This document shows positions 63,577-64,000 of a stretch of 64,000 nucleotides of DNA, one piece after another. The stretch is from Candidatus Methylomirabilis sp. (GTDB lineage Bacteria; Muiribacteriota; Ozemobacteria; Ozemobacterales; Ozemobacteraceae). The notes under the pieces were generated by a model. That model made no database searches, was not told the origin of the DNA, and saw only the letters and a program-made list of their open reading frames with translations. Made by a program: the position numbers and the translations under genes. Where the stretch lies: NCBI GenBank assembly GCA_020722725.1, contig DYKG01000001.1, forward strand, positions 151,106 through 215,105, given 5' to 3'. Each line of letters opens with the position of its first letter. Within the stretch, counting starts at the first letter, position 1.

Positions 63577-64000
63577 GTAAGCATGTAGAAAGAAAAATGA
63601 ATCTGCTGATTGTGGATGACGCCCCGGACAATCTTCTGCTGCTTGAAACGATTCTCGAAACCCATGATTTTATCAACAGTCTTTTTCTTGCAGGCTCAGC
63701 GGCAGAAGCTTATGATAAACTCGCTCAGGCTCAGCAGGATGCCCCCATCGACCTTATCCTCATGGATCTGATGATGCCGGAAATCAGTGGCATTGAGGCG
63801 ATAAAGGCGATCAGGTCGCGGGAGGTTTACCGGGATGTGCCAATTCTCGTGGTCAGTGCCCGTTCTGAAACCAATGCTCTGGTTGAAGCTTTCGAGGCCG
63901 GTGCCGTAGATTACCTGATCAAACCGATCAACGAAGAAGAGCTGATTGTTCGGGTTAAATCGATGCTGCGGTTGAAATCAGAGACTGACCATCGCAAATT
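63573..64000 (+). CDS. Response regulator receiver protein (truncated by the right edge)
   Basis: TTG 63573 or ATG 63597; MNLLIVDDAPDNLLLLETIL, LILMDLMMPEISGIEAIKAIRS, VPILVVSARSE, DYLIKPI. Confidence 0.93.
   Translation, partial: MSKHVERKMNLLIVDDAPDNLLLLETILETHDFINSLFLAGSAAEAYDKLAQAQQDAPIDLILMDLMMPEISGIEAIKAIRSREVYRDVPILVVSARSETNALVEAFEAGAVDYLIKPINEEELIVRVKSMLRLKSETDHRK

Noticed and set aside
1-64000. tRNA, rRNA, CRISPR arrays or prophage
   Set aside because: No cloverleaf-like sequence, regularly spaced repeats, cas genes or phage structural genes were recognised by reading; tRNAscan/Infernal would be needed to exclude small RNAs.

Overview
Gene-dense, mostly core-like bacterial chromosome segment with diderm (LPS-making) features. 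I cannot place the taxon from sequence alone; the TPR/HEAT-rich gene content suggests an uncultured deep-branching phylum. Reading left to right: an RlpA lipoprotein; a VapBC-type RHH/PIN toxin-antitoxin pair with a palindromic operator; a FliA/WhiG sigma + CheD + CheC + Pth block; gpmI-gmk behind a near-perfect sigma70 promoter; an LPS core block (three GT9 heptosyltransferase-like genes, KdtA, LpxL) with ArfB and a DUF362 ferredoxin; a HExxH metallopeptidase; an L,D-transpeptidase; an RsbW-like ATPase; and an LpqC-like esterase. A seven-gene operon (22021-31295, minus strand) follows, then a type IV pilus/T2SS-like cluster (pseudopilins, GspE/PilB, PilM/N/O) with HEAT and TPR proteins, CtpA, and EnvC-FtsX-FtsE. 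The right part holds an internally deleted IS-like element, apt, a CMP-sialate synthetase-like gene, a GGDEF protein, an MCP, dgt, pdp, and a FixL-like PAS histidine kinase with a response regulator that runs off the edge. The best candidate for an undescribed system is the operon at 22021-31295. It encodes two substrate-binding protein-OmpA fusions, a PspA/IM30-like protein, an ABC permease with a large extracytoplasmic insertion, an ABC ATPase with an amphipathic N-terminal extension, a coiled-coil membrane protein and a tandem-AAA+ ATPase. Secondary findings are a three-copy dispersed repeat (one copy inside lpxL), a hairpin between the second SBP gene and the permease gene, a possible slippery site at the start of a 1071-aa TPR gene, and conserved heme-ligand positions in the FixL-like kinase. 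No tRNA, rRNA or CRISPR was recognised.
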